Source: Chitinophaga eiseniae (GTDB lineage Bacteria > Bacteroidota > Bacteroidia > Chitinophagales > Chitinophagaceae). From it: DNA of 64,000 nucleotides. The stretch lies in contig NZ_FUWZ01000006.1 of assembly GCF_900167135.1 (NCBI RefSeq), forward strand, positions 124,001 through 188,000, read 5' to 3'. A program made the position numbers and the translations under genes. Below, piece after piece: positions 9,469 through 18,300 of the stretch. How positions within the stretch are numbered: position 1 is the first letter of the stretch; each line of letters starts with the position of its first letter. Below the pieces are notes generated by a model. It did not search any database. It was not told the origin of the DNA and saw only the letters and a list, made by a program, of their open reading frames with translations.

Positions 9469-10323
9469 TTATTTGATAGTGGCCAGCAGTTTGTTGTTCA
9501 GTGCTACGTAGTCGTCGTTTTTCGCAGCTTTCGCCAGTTCGATGGACTTCAGGGCAGCTTCTTTAGCTCCGCTTTTGTCCTTGGCTTTCGCGTAGATTTT
9601 TGCTTTCTGATGCCAAACCCAGAATGCTTCAGGGCTCTGTGCTACAGCAGCGTCTATCCATGTTTTGGCTTTGTTGATGTCGAGGTTGTGCTCGAGATAA
9701 TAAACGGCAGACTGGAAGTAAGGTTTTTTCTCGCCGGGGGCAGCCATGGCAGCGTCGATCTGGCCGAGGATTTTGTCCTGGATGTCCGCGGTGATGGCTA
9801 CCGGTACTTTTACTTTGTCCCAGCTGATCACCAGGTTCATGGCAGATTCTTTCACGTCTTCAAAGCCGATGGTGAAGCTTTCCTGCGGCGCCGCCAGTGC
9901 TACGGGTTTTACCTGCACGCGGGCGATGTCGTTTTCAGGTTTGTAGGCAGCGGGGCTGCTTACATCAAGGCTGCTGGTCAGGATAACAGTCCACTGCTGT
10001 GCACCCGGAATGGTCAGCAGGCCGTATTTACCGGCTTTTACCGGTTTGCCACCGAAGTTCACATCTTCTCCGAAAGTGATAACGGTAGGGGAGTTAGCGC
10101 CGGTTCTCCATACTTTGTTGTAGGGAACAATATCGCCCATGATCACCCTGCCTTTTTTTGCCGGGCGGGAATAGTTCAGTTCCACGCTGGAAAGGGCGAA
10201 GTCTTGTTTTACAGTCTGGCCCGGGCTGGGTGCAGGCATTTTAATACCTTGCGCTACAGTGGTACCGGCATATAACAGCAGCATGGCAGCGGCTGATGCC
10301 GTAAGGTTTCTGAAAGTTTTCAT
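9469..10323 (-). CDS. DUF2911 domain-containing secreted protein
   Basis: The 284-residue protein has a signal peptide (MKTFRNLTASAAAMLLLYAG, cleavage after TVAQ) and an N-terminal DUF2911 beta domain at about 30-170, recognisable from VELNYSRPAKKGRVIMGDIV and VWRTGANSPTVITFGEDV. The C-terminal third (about 190-284) is helical with a TPR-like pattern (AKTWIDAAVAQSPEAFWVWH and KSGAKEAALKSIELAKAA). The role of the family is not established. The gene is 39 bp downstream of a response-regulator gene in the same direction, so it could be in that transcription unit, but co-regulation is only suggested by position. The start ATG is at 10323. Confidence 0.9.
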   Translation of the reverse strand: MKTFRNLTASAAAMLLLYAGTTVAQGIKMPAPSPGQTVKQDFALSSVELNYSRPAKKGRVIMGDIVPYNKVWRTGANSPTVITFGEDVNFGGKPVKAGKYGLLTIPGAQQWTVILTSSLDVSSPAAYKPENDIARVQVKPVALAAPQESFTIGFEDVKESAMNLVISWDKVKVPVAITADIQDKILGQIDAAMAAPGEKKPYFQSAVYYLEHNLDINKAKTWIDAAVAQSPEAFWVWHQKAKIYAKAKDKSGAKEAALKSIELAKAAKNDDYVALNNKLLATIK

Positions 10324-10362
10324 ATGTAGTGTATAATTGGTGGCAAAGGAAAAGGACCGGCG

Positions 10363-11019
10363 TTATTCAATCAGTCCACTGCGGAACGCGTATAACACAA
10401 GGCCCACACTGTTTTTGACGTTCAGCTTCTCCAGCAGTTTCTGACGGATGCCTTCCACGGTGCGGGGGCTGAGGAATATCTGTTCGGATATCTCCTGCGT
10501 GGTGAGCTCCTGGCAGATCAGCTTCAGCACTTCCTGTTCGCGGTCATTGAGCTGTATTTCGTTTTTGAGTGTCGGTTTAAACTGTTGTTTATTCTTGTGT
10601 AGAACTTTTTTTAATAAGGCCAGGTTTACGTTTTCATTAAAATAGAAGCCTTTCTCATAAGTGGTGCAAATGGCTTCATAAATTTCTTCCGGATCGGCAT
10701 TTTTCAGCAAATAGGCATTGGCGCCGTTCTCCACAAGGTGAACAATGAAATTGTCATCTTCGTACATGGTGAGGATGATCACTTTCACGTCGGGATACTT
10801 CTCCTTTACTTTAATGGTGGCCTCGATGCCGTCCATGTTAGGCATCTTCAGGTCCATCAGTATCACATCCGGTTGATGCTGTTCCATATGCTGCAACAAA
10901 TGCAAACCGTCATCCGCTTCAAACACGAAACGGATATTATCATACGGTACCAGCGTGTTGATCACCCCACTGCGGAAGATCTTGTGATCGTCAGCAATGG
11001 CCACCTTAATGTGTGCCAT
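10363..11019 (-). CDS. NarL/FixJ-type response regulator
   Basis: A cytoplasmic two-component regulator of 218 residues. The receiver domain (1-120) has the acidic pair DD at 10-11, the phospho-acceptor Asp56 (VILMDLKMPNMDG) and a conserved Lys in LLKNADPEE; the C-terminal LuxR-type helix-turn-helix (about 150-215) shows LNDREQEVLKLICQ and TQEISEQIFLSPRTVEG. The cognate kinase is almost certainly the HisKA_3 kinase encoded 133 bp upstream on the same strand. Target genes are not visible; the adjacent DUF2911 gene is one candidate. Confidence 0.95.
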   Translation of the reverse strand: MAHIKVAIADDHKIFRSGVINTLVPYDNIRFVFEADDGLHLLQHMEQHQPDVILMDLKMPNMDGIEATIKVKEKYPDVKVIILTMYEDDNFIVHLVENGANAYLLKNADPEEIYEAICTTYEKGFYFNENVNLALLKKVLHKNKQQFKPTLKNEIQLNDREQEVLKLICQELTTQEISEQIFLSPRTVEGIRQKLLEKLNVKNSVGLVLYAFRSGLIE

Positions 11020-11152
11020 AGTGAACAGTTTATAGAGAAATAAATTATTTTTTTGTTAATAAATTACTGTAAGTCATGTTGTTACATATGGGTACAACAA
11101 AACCGGATGGCAATTTAGTAATAAAACAACATATCCATTCACTATTCTGTAC

Positions 11153-11947
11153 TTAAGCCTGATAATTTTCTACGGTAATAGTGGCGAGTGTGCCTTTCGG
11201 ATCGCCCGCGGCGAAGTTAATCTTTCCGCCGATTATATTAAGGCGGCTTTCGATGTTTTTAAGGCCAAGGCTTCCGGTTTTCTTTTTGTTGGCGTCCAGT
11301 GATGGCAGCAACAGCCCGTTGCCGTTGTCTGCTACAGTGATGGTAAGCAGGGAAGGGGTGGTCTGGTAGGTGATGGTGACCTCCGTTGCTGCTGCATGTT
11401 TGAGGATATTGTTGATCAGTTCCTGTACCACGCGGTATACGTTGAGCGCTTTTTCCATTTCTACCGGGTGGTGGTTTTCGGCTACCCGGAAATGGATTTT
11501 CACCGCTTTGTTTTTGTTCATCAGGCTGCAGAACGAATCCAGCGCATGGGCCAGGCCGAGGTTTTCCAGCGCCTGGGGGTGCAGGCTTTGGGAGATGAAC
11601 CGGAGTTGCTGTATAATAATGTCGGTAAAGTCTTTGGTTTCTTTCAGTCTTTCTGCTTCGCCGTTGCCGGTTTTGAGCAGGGGCATCAGTCCACCGATAC
11701 TCAGTTTCAGTACAGACAACTGCGCGCCCACTTCATCGTGCAGGTCTTCTGCAATTCTTTTGCGTTCCTGCTCCTGGCCCTGTAATACAGCCACCAGCCG
11801 CTCCCGTTGCAGTTGGAGGTCTTTGTCCCTGATCAGCAGTTTATGTTGTATGACCTGTTTTTGCTGAAACATCACGAGCAATATCACAATCACCCCGAGG
11901 ATTAACATTACTGTAGTACCGATTACAATAATATCAATTGTCTGCAT
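11153..11947 (-). CDS. Sensor histidine kinase, HisKA_3 type, with minimal N-terminus
   Basis: The 264-residue kinase has one transmembrane helix at about 6-27, a short coiled linker, a HisKA_3 dimerisation domain with phospho-acceptor His70 (RKRIAEDLHDEVGAQLSVL) and a HATPase_c domain with N-box ELINNILKHA, G1 box VADNGNG and G2 box GSLGLKNIESR. There is no extracellular or PAS/GAF sensing domain, so the signal must come from elsewhere. Its start overlaps the end of the upstream 7-TM gene by 14 bp, making that protein the likely sensory partner. It is expected to phosphorylate the LuxR-type regulator that follows. Confidence 0.95.
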   Translation of the reverse strand: MQTIDIIVIGTTVMLILGVIVILLVMFQQKQVIQHKLLIRDKDLQLQRERLVAVLQGQEQERKRIAEDLHDEVGAQLSVLKLSIGGLMPLLKTGNGEAERLKETKDFTDIIIQQLRFISQSLHPQALENLGLAHALDSFCSLMNKNKAVKIHFRVAENHHPVEMEKALNVYRVVQELINNILKHAAATEVTITYQTTPSLLTITVADNGNGLLLPSLDANKKKTGSLGLKNIESRLNIIGGKINFAAGDPKGTLATITVENYQA

Positions 11948-12626
11948 ACCCTAACCTTTTAGTTTTTGTGAGGCCAATATACAGCAGAAACATGTTAATT
12001 ATAGCAACAACATAATTGATACTGATCAGCGTAAGTACCATGCTCTGTTTGATAGCCGCTTCTGCTTCCTGCGCCTGGATGAGGTTATAGCTGATGGAGA
12101 AGAGGAAGGAACTACAGAAATAAATGAAGATGCCTGAATTATACCAGAATACCGACAGGGTATTGATATACACCGCATTTTCCATGATTTCCTTGTCTGT
12201 CAGCAGCTGCAGAAAAAAGATGACGCCGTAGGCGATGATGATACCGGATTTTAGCCCGGCGCTGATAGAGTTGTAGGATTTAAAGCCTTCAAATTTCAGG
12301 ATGTCGGCAATACAAAGTCCCAGTACCAGAATAGGAAGCCAGGTAATAATTAGTTTGACGGTAGGGTGTTTAATGATCGTCCAGTAAAAGAAGGACAGAA
12401 TGACGAACTGTACGAAGTTCATCACACTGAACAACCACATGTTGTTTATCTTGAGGTTTGCCATTATGGACGAGGCCAGGGCGAAGAAGACGCTACTGAT
12501 GATATAGTAGCACATCCATCTGCCGGGAGCGTCCAACGTCTTGAATTTTAACAGGAAGGGGATCAAAATTAATGCTTCGATCCCCATCATAGTGTAAAAT
12601 ATACCAAGGAATATATTCAGATTCAC
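11934..12626 (-). CDS. Seven-transmembrane protein of unknown family, probable sensor partner
   Basis: The 230-residue protein consists of seven predicted hydrophobic helices (about 5-27, 37-57, 64-84, 91-108, 126-143, 157-180 and 197-218) with short loops and a charged segment AQEAEAAIKQ before helix 7. I do not recognise a named domain. The start is a GTG at 12626 preceded by AAGGAAC at good distance, one of few clear Shine-Dalgarno-like sites here; an alternative ATG lies 12-13 codons in. It lies 9 bp after a small upstream gene and overlaps the sensor-kinase start by 14 bp, so it is translated as part of the two-component unit. A sensing role is inference from this coupling. Confidence 0.8.
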   Translation of the reverse strand: MNLNIFLGIFYTMMGIEALILIPFLLKFKTLDAPGRWMCYYIISSVFFALASSIMANLKINNMWLFSVMNFVQFVILSFFYWTIIKHPTVKLIITWLPILVLGLCIADILKFEGFKSYNSISAGLKSGIIIAYGVIFFLQLLTDKEIMENAVYINTLSVFWYNSGIFIYFCSSFLFSISYNLIQAQEAEAAIKQSMVLTLISINYVVAIINMFLLYIGLTKTKRLGYADN

Positions 12627-12635
12627 GATGTTCCT

Positions 12636-13055
12636 TTATTGAGTGGGTGGTTTAGTACCGCCGCCGGAGCAGTAGTTAGGGCAGGGAAGGCCCTGGTCGA
12701 GAATGAGGGCGCTGGACATGCTTTTGGCAACGGAACCGGTAGCAGGATCTCCTGCTGGCGGAAGAATATCGTTACCTTCACTGTCAACGGCCACCAGCAC
12801 CATTTTCTTTTCTTTGATACCATCACCGTCAGTGTCGATCTTCAGACCGTAGTAAATCCTCAGTGCAGTGCAATCCGGCTGATTCAGCAGTTCCAACACT
12901 TTGTCCTTACCAAAACACATGGCTTTTACGTGCGTGCCCATCGATTTCTGCTGGACATGTTCGTCGTCATGGTTCTTACATAATTCCTCCATTTCCGCCC
13001 GGGAAATGAAGCCTCCTGCATCGGCAGGAACTGGTCTCTTTGTAGAATCGCTCAT
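12636..13055 (-). CDS. Small hypothetical protein with Cys-containing C-terminal tail
   Basis: I place the start at the ATG at 13055 (MSDSTKRPVPADAGGF), giving 139 residues; a longer reading frame upstream runs through low-quality sequence without a signal peptide. Notable parts are MEELCKNHDDEHVQ, DGDGIKEKKMVLVAVDSEGN and the C-terminal LDQGLPCPNYCSGGG, whose two cysteines three residues apart resemble conserved tails. No signal peptide or membrane helix is evident. No family is recognised. It is the first gene of the cluster with the 7-TM protein (9 bp gap), kinase and regulator, so it may be the ligand, modulator or a regulated component of that system. Confidence 0.7.
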   Translation of the reverse strand: MSDSTKRPVPADAGGFISRAEMEELCKNHDDEHVQQKSMGTHVKAMCFGKDKVLELLNQPDCTALRIYYGLKIDTDGDGIKEKKMVLVAVDSEGNDILPPAGDPATGSVAKSMSSALILDQGLPCPNYCSGGGTKPPTQ

Positions 13056-13451
13056 AATTGTGGGTAGTTTAAGGTTTTGGGGTAAAATTATCACAATATT
13101 ACATGTTTGCAAGATCGTTTGAGCAACCCGCTTTTTACGGCTAAAACGGGCCTGGAATGGAAAAAGCAGCAGGGGCGGGGAATAAGATAAAAAAGAGGTT
13201 AACGGTGAACACTGAAATAACGTAACAGCCACTAAAAAATGCGTATAAATACGCATTCCGTTTTTTCAGGTTTACAACGCTTGATTACCATCCTGATGTT
13301 GTTAATCTTTGTACCAGCAACCGGATCGAATGATACGCGCCGGCGTTATACGCGCGTTGGATCAGTCAGCACTATAGGGCCTTTCTACCATGTTTGTTTT
13401 TAAGTTTAGTATGCAGCGGGTTCTGTCACCACCCCAATAAAACTGAAAAAC
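13056..13451. other. Divergent intergenic region, 396 bp
   Basis: This gap separates the minus-strand two-component cluster from a plus-strand hypothetical gene and should hold promoters for both. A GC-rich stretch with repeated CGCG (GATACGCGCCGGCGTTATACGCGCG, split around 13332-13357) stands out in an otherwise AT-rich region. I see no exact TAnnTTTG box; TAATCTTTG at about 13304 has one extra base. No RNA gene or convincing ORF was found. Confidence 0.5.
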
Positions 13452-14342
13452 ATGAGTTACCTGTTAATTGGAAACATCTCTGCACTTATCTGTGACGATT
13501 GCATTGAGCCGCTCGCAAATGCACGGATACGTGTTTACCTGCCGGACATCCGTTACCCGGCTGCCAGCTCCCAAGGAATTTTCAGCGACCTGCAACCATT
13601 GTCAGCCAAAGAGGTATTGATGAAAGCGGACCGCCTGCTGGCGGAAGCTGCACTGGACGATCAGGGCAATTTCACCCTGTCCTGGAAACAGGAACATCTT
13701 TTTACAGAGCCCCTTGAGCTGGACCTCTGCCTGGATACGCTCCCGGGCAAGACCGGCGTCCGGCTACCCCGCAATTTTCATCTCTGTACAGCGGTATTGC
13801 ACTGGAAGCGCAGCGCGACCGGTTATATCGGCGCATATGCCTATGTGGTGCCTTCCGATATCTGGAATGTTATCCGTGGTGAAGCGGGCGCCTGGGTAAT
13901 CACCGGTACCGTCAAACAACACCGGGAAACAGGCCAGGAGCCGCCGAAGCTTCGGGTGGAAGCCTACAACGCCCTCTCCGGTAAAATGATCGGGACCGCC
14001 TTTACCAACGAGTATGGCCGCTATACCCTGCGTTTTTCGCGGAAAGACCTGTACCATGGCGCGTTACAGCTTATTAAACAAGGCCGCCGGCATATGGGGC
14101 CAGACGTCTATTTCCGCATATATAGTAATGACAGGATTGTGCTGGCAGAAAATGAAATACACGCCACCGCGCCCGACAGGCAGGACCTGCCGCCCTGTAG
14201 CTGTGTTAACCTGGTTTATCGGTCCTCCGTGATGAAATGGGCCTCGGGCCAGGTACAGGGATGGCTCCAGGATATGAAAATGTTCACCGGCAAAAGCCGG
14301 AAGAAACGCGAACAGTGGCATCTGAGCGACGCATTGTTTTAA
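13452..14342 (+). CDS. Hypothetical protein with transthyretin-like beta domains
   Basis: A 296-residue protein without signal peptide. Residues about 3-110 (GNISALICDDCIEPLANARI) and about 150-205 (ITGTVKQHRETGQEPPKLRV, then TAFTNEYGRYTLRFSRKDL) both look like carboxypeptidase-regulatory or transthyretin-like beta-sandwich folds, in which a modifiable core is followed by a 'D/NxxGxY' strand. The C-terminal part has a Cys pair (LPPCSCVN) and a basic tail. The role is unknown; such folds mediate protein interactions. The gene stands alone, ended by a terminator at 14386 that overlaps the xerD stop region. Confidence 0.7.
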   Translation: MSYLLIGNISALICDDCIEPLANARIRVYLPDIRYPAASSQGIFSDLQPLSAKEVLMKADRLLAEAALDDQGNFTLSWKQEHLFTEPLELDLCLDTLPGKTGVRLPRNFHLCTAVLHWKRSATGYIGAYAYVVPSDIWNVIRGEAGAWVITGTVKQHRETGQEPPKLRVEAYNALSGKMIGTAFTNEYGRYTLRFSRKDLYHGALQLIKQGRRHMGPDVYFRIYSNDRIVLAENEIHATAPDRQDLPPCSCVNLVYRSSVMKWASGQVQGWLQDMKMFTGKSRKKREQWHLSDALF

Positions 14343-14385
14343 TCCCCCTCAAAGTATTTTGTTTGACCCCTTTTTTATCGTGTAC

Positions 14386-14413
14386 CAGCCGCCTTTAGGC
14401 GGCTGTTTGTTTT
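14386..14413 (+). terminator. Rho-independent terminator for the hypothetical gene
   Basis: CAGCCGCC, loop TTTA, GGCGGCTG forms an 8-bp GC-rich stem followed by TTTGTTTT on the plus strand. It lies 43 bp after the hypothetical gene and touches the end of the convergent xerD gene. Confidence 0.85.
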
Positions 14414-15311
14414 AGAACCGGGGATGGTAGCGGGAAAGAGTGTCCCGAAGGTACTCCCTGTCCAGATGGGTATAGATCTCCGTGGTGGAAATGCTTTCAT
14501 GCCCGAGCATCTGCTGCACCGCCCGCAGGTCGGCGCCGCCCTCCACCAGGTGGGTGGCAAAAGAGTGACGGAACGTATGGGGAGACACGTTCTTTTCAAT
14601 GCCAGCCAGCCGGGTCAGCTCCTTGATCACCAGGAAAATCATCACGCGGCTGAGGGGGCCGCCGCGGCGGTTAAGGAACAGCGTATCTTCTTCGCCGTAC
14701 TTAACGGGCAGGAGTACACGAACATGCCGGCGATAGGTGTCTATATGCCGCATCGCATCCCGGCCGATAGGCACCATCCTTTCCTTATTGCCTTTACCCA
14801 CTACGCGGATAAAGCCCACGTCCATATGGAGCTGGGTGATCTGCAGGTTAATGACTTCGCTGACACGCAGGCCGCAGCTGTACATGGTTTCCAGGATGGC
14901 CTTGTTGCGGTGGCCTTCAGGGGTACTGAGATCTACCTGCCCGATAATTTTTTCGATCTCTTCAAAACTCAGCACGTCGGGCAGCTTGCGTTGCAGCTTG
15001 GGCGCTTCCAGCAACTGCGTAGGATCTTCGTTGGTCATGTCTTCGAGCAACAGGAATTTATAAAATGCCTTGATGCCGGAGATGGTCCTTGCCTGGGAGG
15101 CAGGCGTCATGCCCAGTTTGGACACCCATTGTATACAGCCCTGCAGGTCTGCCAGGGTGATGTCCTGCGGCCGAAGTTTCTCCCCGCCATGCGCCTGGAG
15201 GTACTGCTCCAGTTTCTCTACGTCGCGCAGATAGGCCTCTATGGAATTATCCGATAGCGACCGCTCCAGCTTCATATATCCCTTAAATAGTTTCCGGAAT
15301 GATTCCCACAT
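14412..15311 (-). CDS. xerD: Tyrosine recombinase XerD
   Basis: Site-specific recombinase that with XerC resolves chromosome dimers at dif. From the ATG at 15311 (MWESFRKLF; a second ATG four codons upstream is less typical) it has 299 residues, normal for XerD. The N-terminal SAM-like core-binding domain (about 5-90, LERSLSDNSIEAYLRDVEKL) precedes the catalytic domain with the Arg in YSCGLRVSEVI, HTFRHSFATHL (His-x-x-Arg), the LGHESISTTEIYTH box and the nucleophile Tyr. No integration-module context is present, so it is judged the housekeeping enzyme rather than a mobile-element integrase. It diverges from the pyruvate carboxylase gene, with under 90 bp between them. Confidence 0.93.
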   Translation of the reverse strand: MWESFRKLFKGYMKLERSLSDNSIEAYLRDVEKLEQYLQAHGGEKLRPQDITLADLQGCIQWVSKLGMTPASQARTISGIKAFYKFLLLEDMTNEDPTQLLEAPKLQRKLPDVLSFEEIEKIIGQVDLSTPEGHRNKAILETMYSCGLRVSEVINLQITQLHMDVGFIRVVGKGNKERMVPIGRDAMRHIDTYRRHVRVLLPVKYGEEDTLFLNRRGGPLSRVMIFLVIKELTRLAGIEKNVSPHTFRHSFATHLVEGGADLRAVQQMLGHESISTTEIYTHLDREYLRDTLSRYHPRF

Positions 15312-15398
15312 AATTGAAGGCAAGTTAAAAGTTTTATCCTATTTTTAATGATACCATCTTTATTCATACCCAGTCATTTATCACTACCAAATCTTGTT

Positions 15399-18300
15399 AT
15401 GTCTGCCCCCGCTTTCAGAAAAATAAACAAGCTGCTAGTGGCCAACCGTGGCGAAATCGCCGTGCGGGTGCTCAGGGCCGCTGCCGAACTACGTATCCGG
15501 ACGATCGCCGTGTTCACGTATGAAGACCGTTATTCGCTGCACCGCTACAAAGCAGACGAAGCCTACCAGATTGGCCGTGATGATGAACCGCTGAAGCCTT
15601 ATCTCGATATTGAGGCGATCATCAACCTGGCGAAAACGCAACAGGTGGATGCCATTCATCCCGGCTACGGCTTCCTCAGTGAAAATGTGCAGTTCGCCCG
15701 CCGCTGCCGGGAAGAAGGGATCATCTTCGTTGGGCCCTCGCCGGAGATCATGGCGCAGCTGGGGGATAAAGTAGCAGCGAAGATCATCGCCCGCGAAGCG
15801 GAAGTGCCCCTGATCGCCGACAGCCAGGTACCGCTTACGGACGTGGCCGTCGTTTTACAGGAAGCGCAGCGTATAGGCTTTCCGGTGATGCTGAAAGCAG
15901 CCGCCGGCGGCGGCGGCCGCGGGATGCGCATGGTCACGGAAGCATCGGCGCTGGAAAGAGCTTTCCTGGAGGCGCGCAGCGAAGCCGCCAAAGCATTCGG
16001 CGACGACACCATCTTCATCGAGAAATTCATCGAAGAGCCCAAACATATCGAAGTGCAGCTGATGGGCGATCAGCATGGCAACATCGTACATCTTTACGAA
16101 CGTGACTGCTCCGTGCAGCGACGGTTTCAGAAAGTGGTGGAGATAGCGCCCTCGCCCAACCTGCCGCAACCTACCCGCGATAAACTGTATGAGTATGCCT
16201 TACGCCTTGCGCATAAGGTAGGCTTCAACAACGTAGGCACGGTAGAATTCCTGGTCGACAAGGCACATCATATCTATTTTATAGAAGTGAACCCCCGCAT
16301 CCAGGTAGAGCATACCGTTACCGAAGAGGTAACGGGTATCGACATCGTACGGTCGCAGATACTGATTGCACAGGGGCACCGGCTGTCTGATCCTGAAATA
16401 TTCCTCAAAGGACAGGAGGATGTAAGGCTCAATGGTTTTGCTATCCAGTGCCGTATCACGACAGAAGACCCGGAGAACAATTTTAAACCGGACTACGGCA
16501 CGGTGATCGCCTACCGGAATGCCGGCGGCTTCGGCATACGGCTGGACGAAGGCAGCACTTATTCAGGGGTGAAGATTTCTCCTTTCTTTGATTCCATGCT
16601 GGTGAAGGTGACGGCCTGGGGCCGCACCCTGTCGGGCGCCTCCAGCCGGTTGCATCGTACGCTGCGGGAGTTTCGCATCCGCGGCGTGAAGACCAATATC
16701 CGTTTCCTGGAGAACGTGATCACTAATGATGTGTTCAGGAAAGGTAACTGTACCGTCGCCTTTATTGACCATCATCCCGAGCTGTTCAAGCTGTCGCAGA
16801 TCAGGGACCGGGGCACCAAGACGCTCATGTACCTGGCCGATGTGACAGTGAACGGTCACCCCGACATAAAAGGCAAAGCGGAGAATAGGTTGTTCCGCAC
16901 GCCGGTGGTCCCGGTCAGCGACCCGCTGCCGCCTTACCCTCCCGGAATGAAAGACCGCTTGCAGCAAATGGGACGGGAGCCGTTTGTGCAGTGGCTGCGC
17001 GAAGAAAAGCCTGTGTATTATACAGATACCACCTTCCGGGACGCGCATCAGAGCTTGCTGGCTACCCGTGTCCGCACGAAGGATTTACTGGCTGTAGCCG
17101 AAGCGTACGCCAAAACCAACCCGGAGATATTTTCCATGGAGGTATGGGGCGGGGCGACTTTTGATGTGGCCATGCGTTTTTTGCATGAGTGCCCGTGGCG
17201 GCGGCTGCAGTTGCTGCGCAGGGCGATGCCTAACATGCTGCTGCAGATGCTTTTCCGCGGGTCTAACGCTGTCGGCTACTCGGCCTATCCCGAAAACCTG
17301 ATCGCCACCTTTATCGAAAAGGCCGCAGAGAACGGCATCGATGTATTTCGCATTTTCGATTCGCTCAACTGGGTGGAAGCCATGGCGCCGAGTATCCGTT
17401 TCGTACGGGAACGTACCAACGCCATTGCGCAGGCAGCCATCAGTTATACCGGCGATGTGCTGCGGTCGGGCAACAATAAATACACTTTGCAATATTATAC
17501 GGACCTGGCCCGTCGCCTCGAGGATGCCGGCGCCCATATGCTGGCGGTGAAGGACATGGCAGGGTTGCTGAAACCGGAAGCCGCGGCGGTGCTGATCGGG
17601 ACGCTCCGGGAGGCGGTGCGGCTGCCGGTGGTGCTGCATACCCACGACACCGCAGGGGTGCAGTCGGCCACCTACCTCAAAGCCATCGAGGCCGGGGTGA
17701 ATGTAGTGGACACGGCCATCGCCTCGCTGAGCGGACTAACGTCGCAGCCTAATCTTAACTCGTTGATTGCCATCATGGATGGACACCCGCGTGGCCGGGA
17801 GATGAACCTTGCTTCGCTGAACCAGCACAGCAACTATTGGGAAGACGTGCGGGAGTATTATTATCCTTTTGAGTCAGATATGAAAGCCGGTACCGCGCAG
17901 ATCTATGAGAACGAGATTCCCGGGGGACAGTATTCCAACCTGCGGCAGCAGGCCGAGTCGCTGGGCCTGGGGGATAAACTGGAGCAGATCAAACGCAATT
18001 ACGCGGTGGTCAACCAGCTCTTTGGCGATATTGTGAAGGTGACGCCGAGCTCCAAGGTGGTCGGCGATATGGCCTTGTTTATGACCAGCAACCAGTTGAC
18101 AGCGGAGGATGTGCTCGACGGGTCGCGCAACCTGGCGTTCCCTGCTTCGGTGAAGGGATTTTTCCGGGGAGAGCTGGGCGTGCCTTACGGTGGTTTTCCC
18201 GCTGAGTTGCAACGGATTGTGCTGAAAGGCGACAAGCAGCTAGAGGGCAGTCCCAATGCGCAGCTGCCACCGGTAGATTTTGAGGCGGACTTTATGGCGT

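Noticed and set aside
9451..10275. 274-residue plus-strand ORF over the DUF2911 gene
   Set aside because: It is antisense to a gene with a signal peptide and clear domain; the frame has no domain and a composition like other shadows.
13056..13451. Possible riboswitch or small RNA in the divergent gap
   Set aside because: I found no conserved fold or known leader pattern; only a CG-rich patch stands out.
14412..15311. XerD as a mobile-element integrase
   Set aside because: No attachment-site repeats, excisionase or phage genes are nearby, and the protein has standard housekeeping XerD length and sequence.
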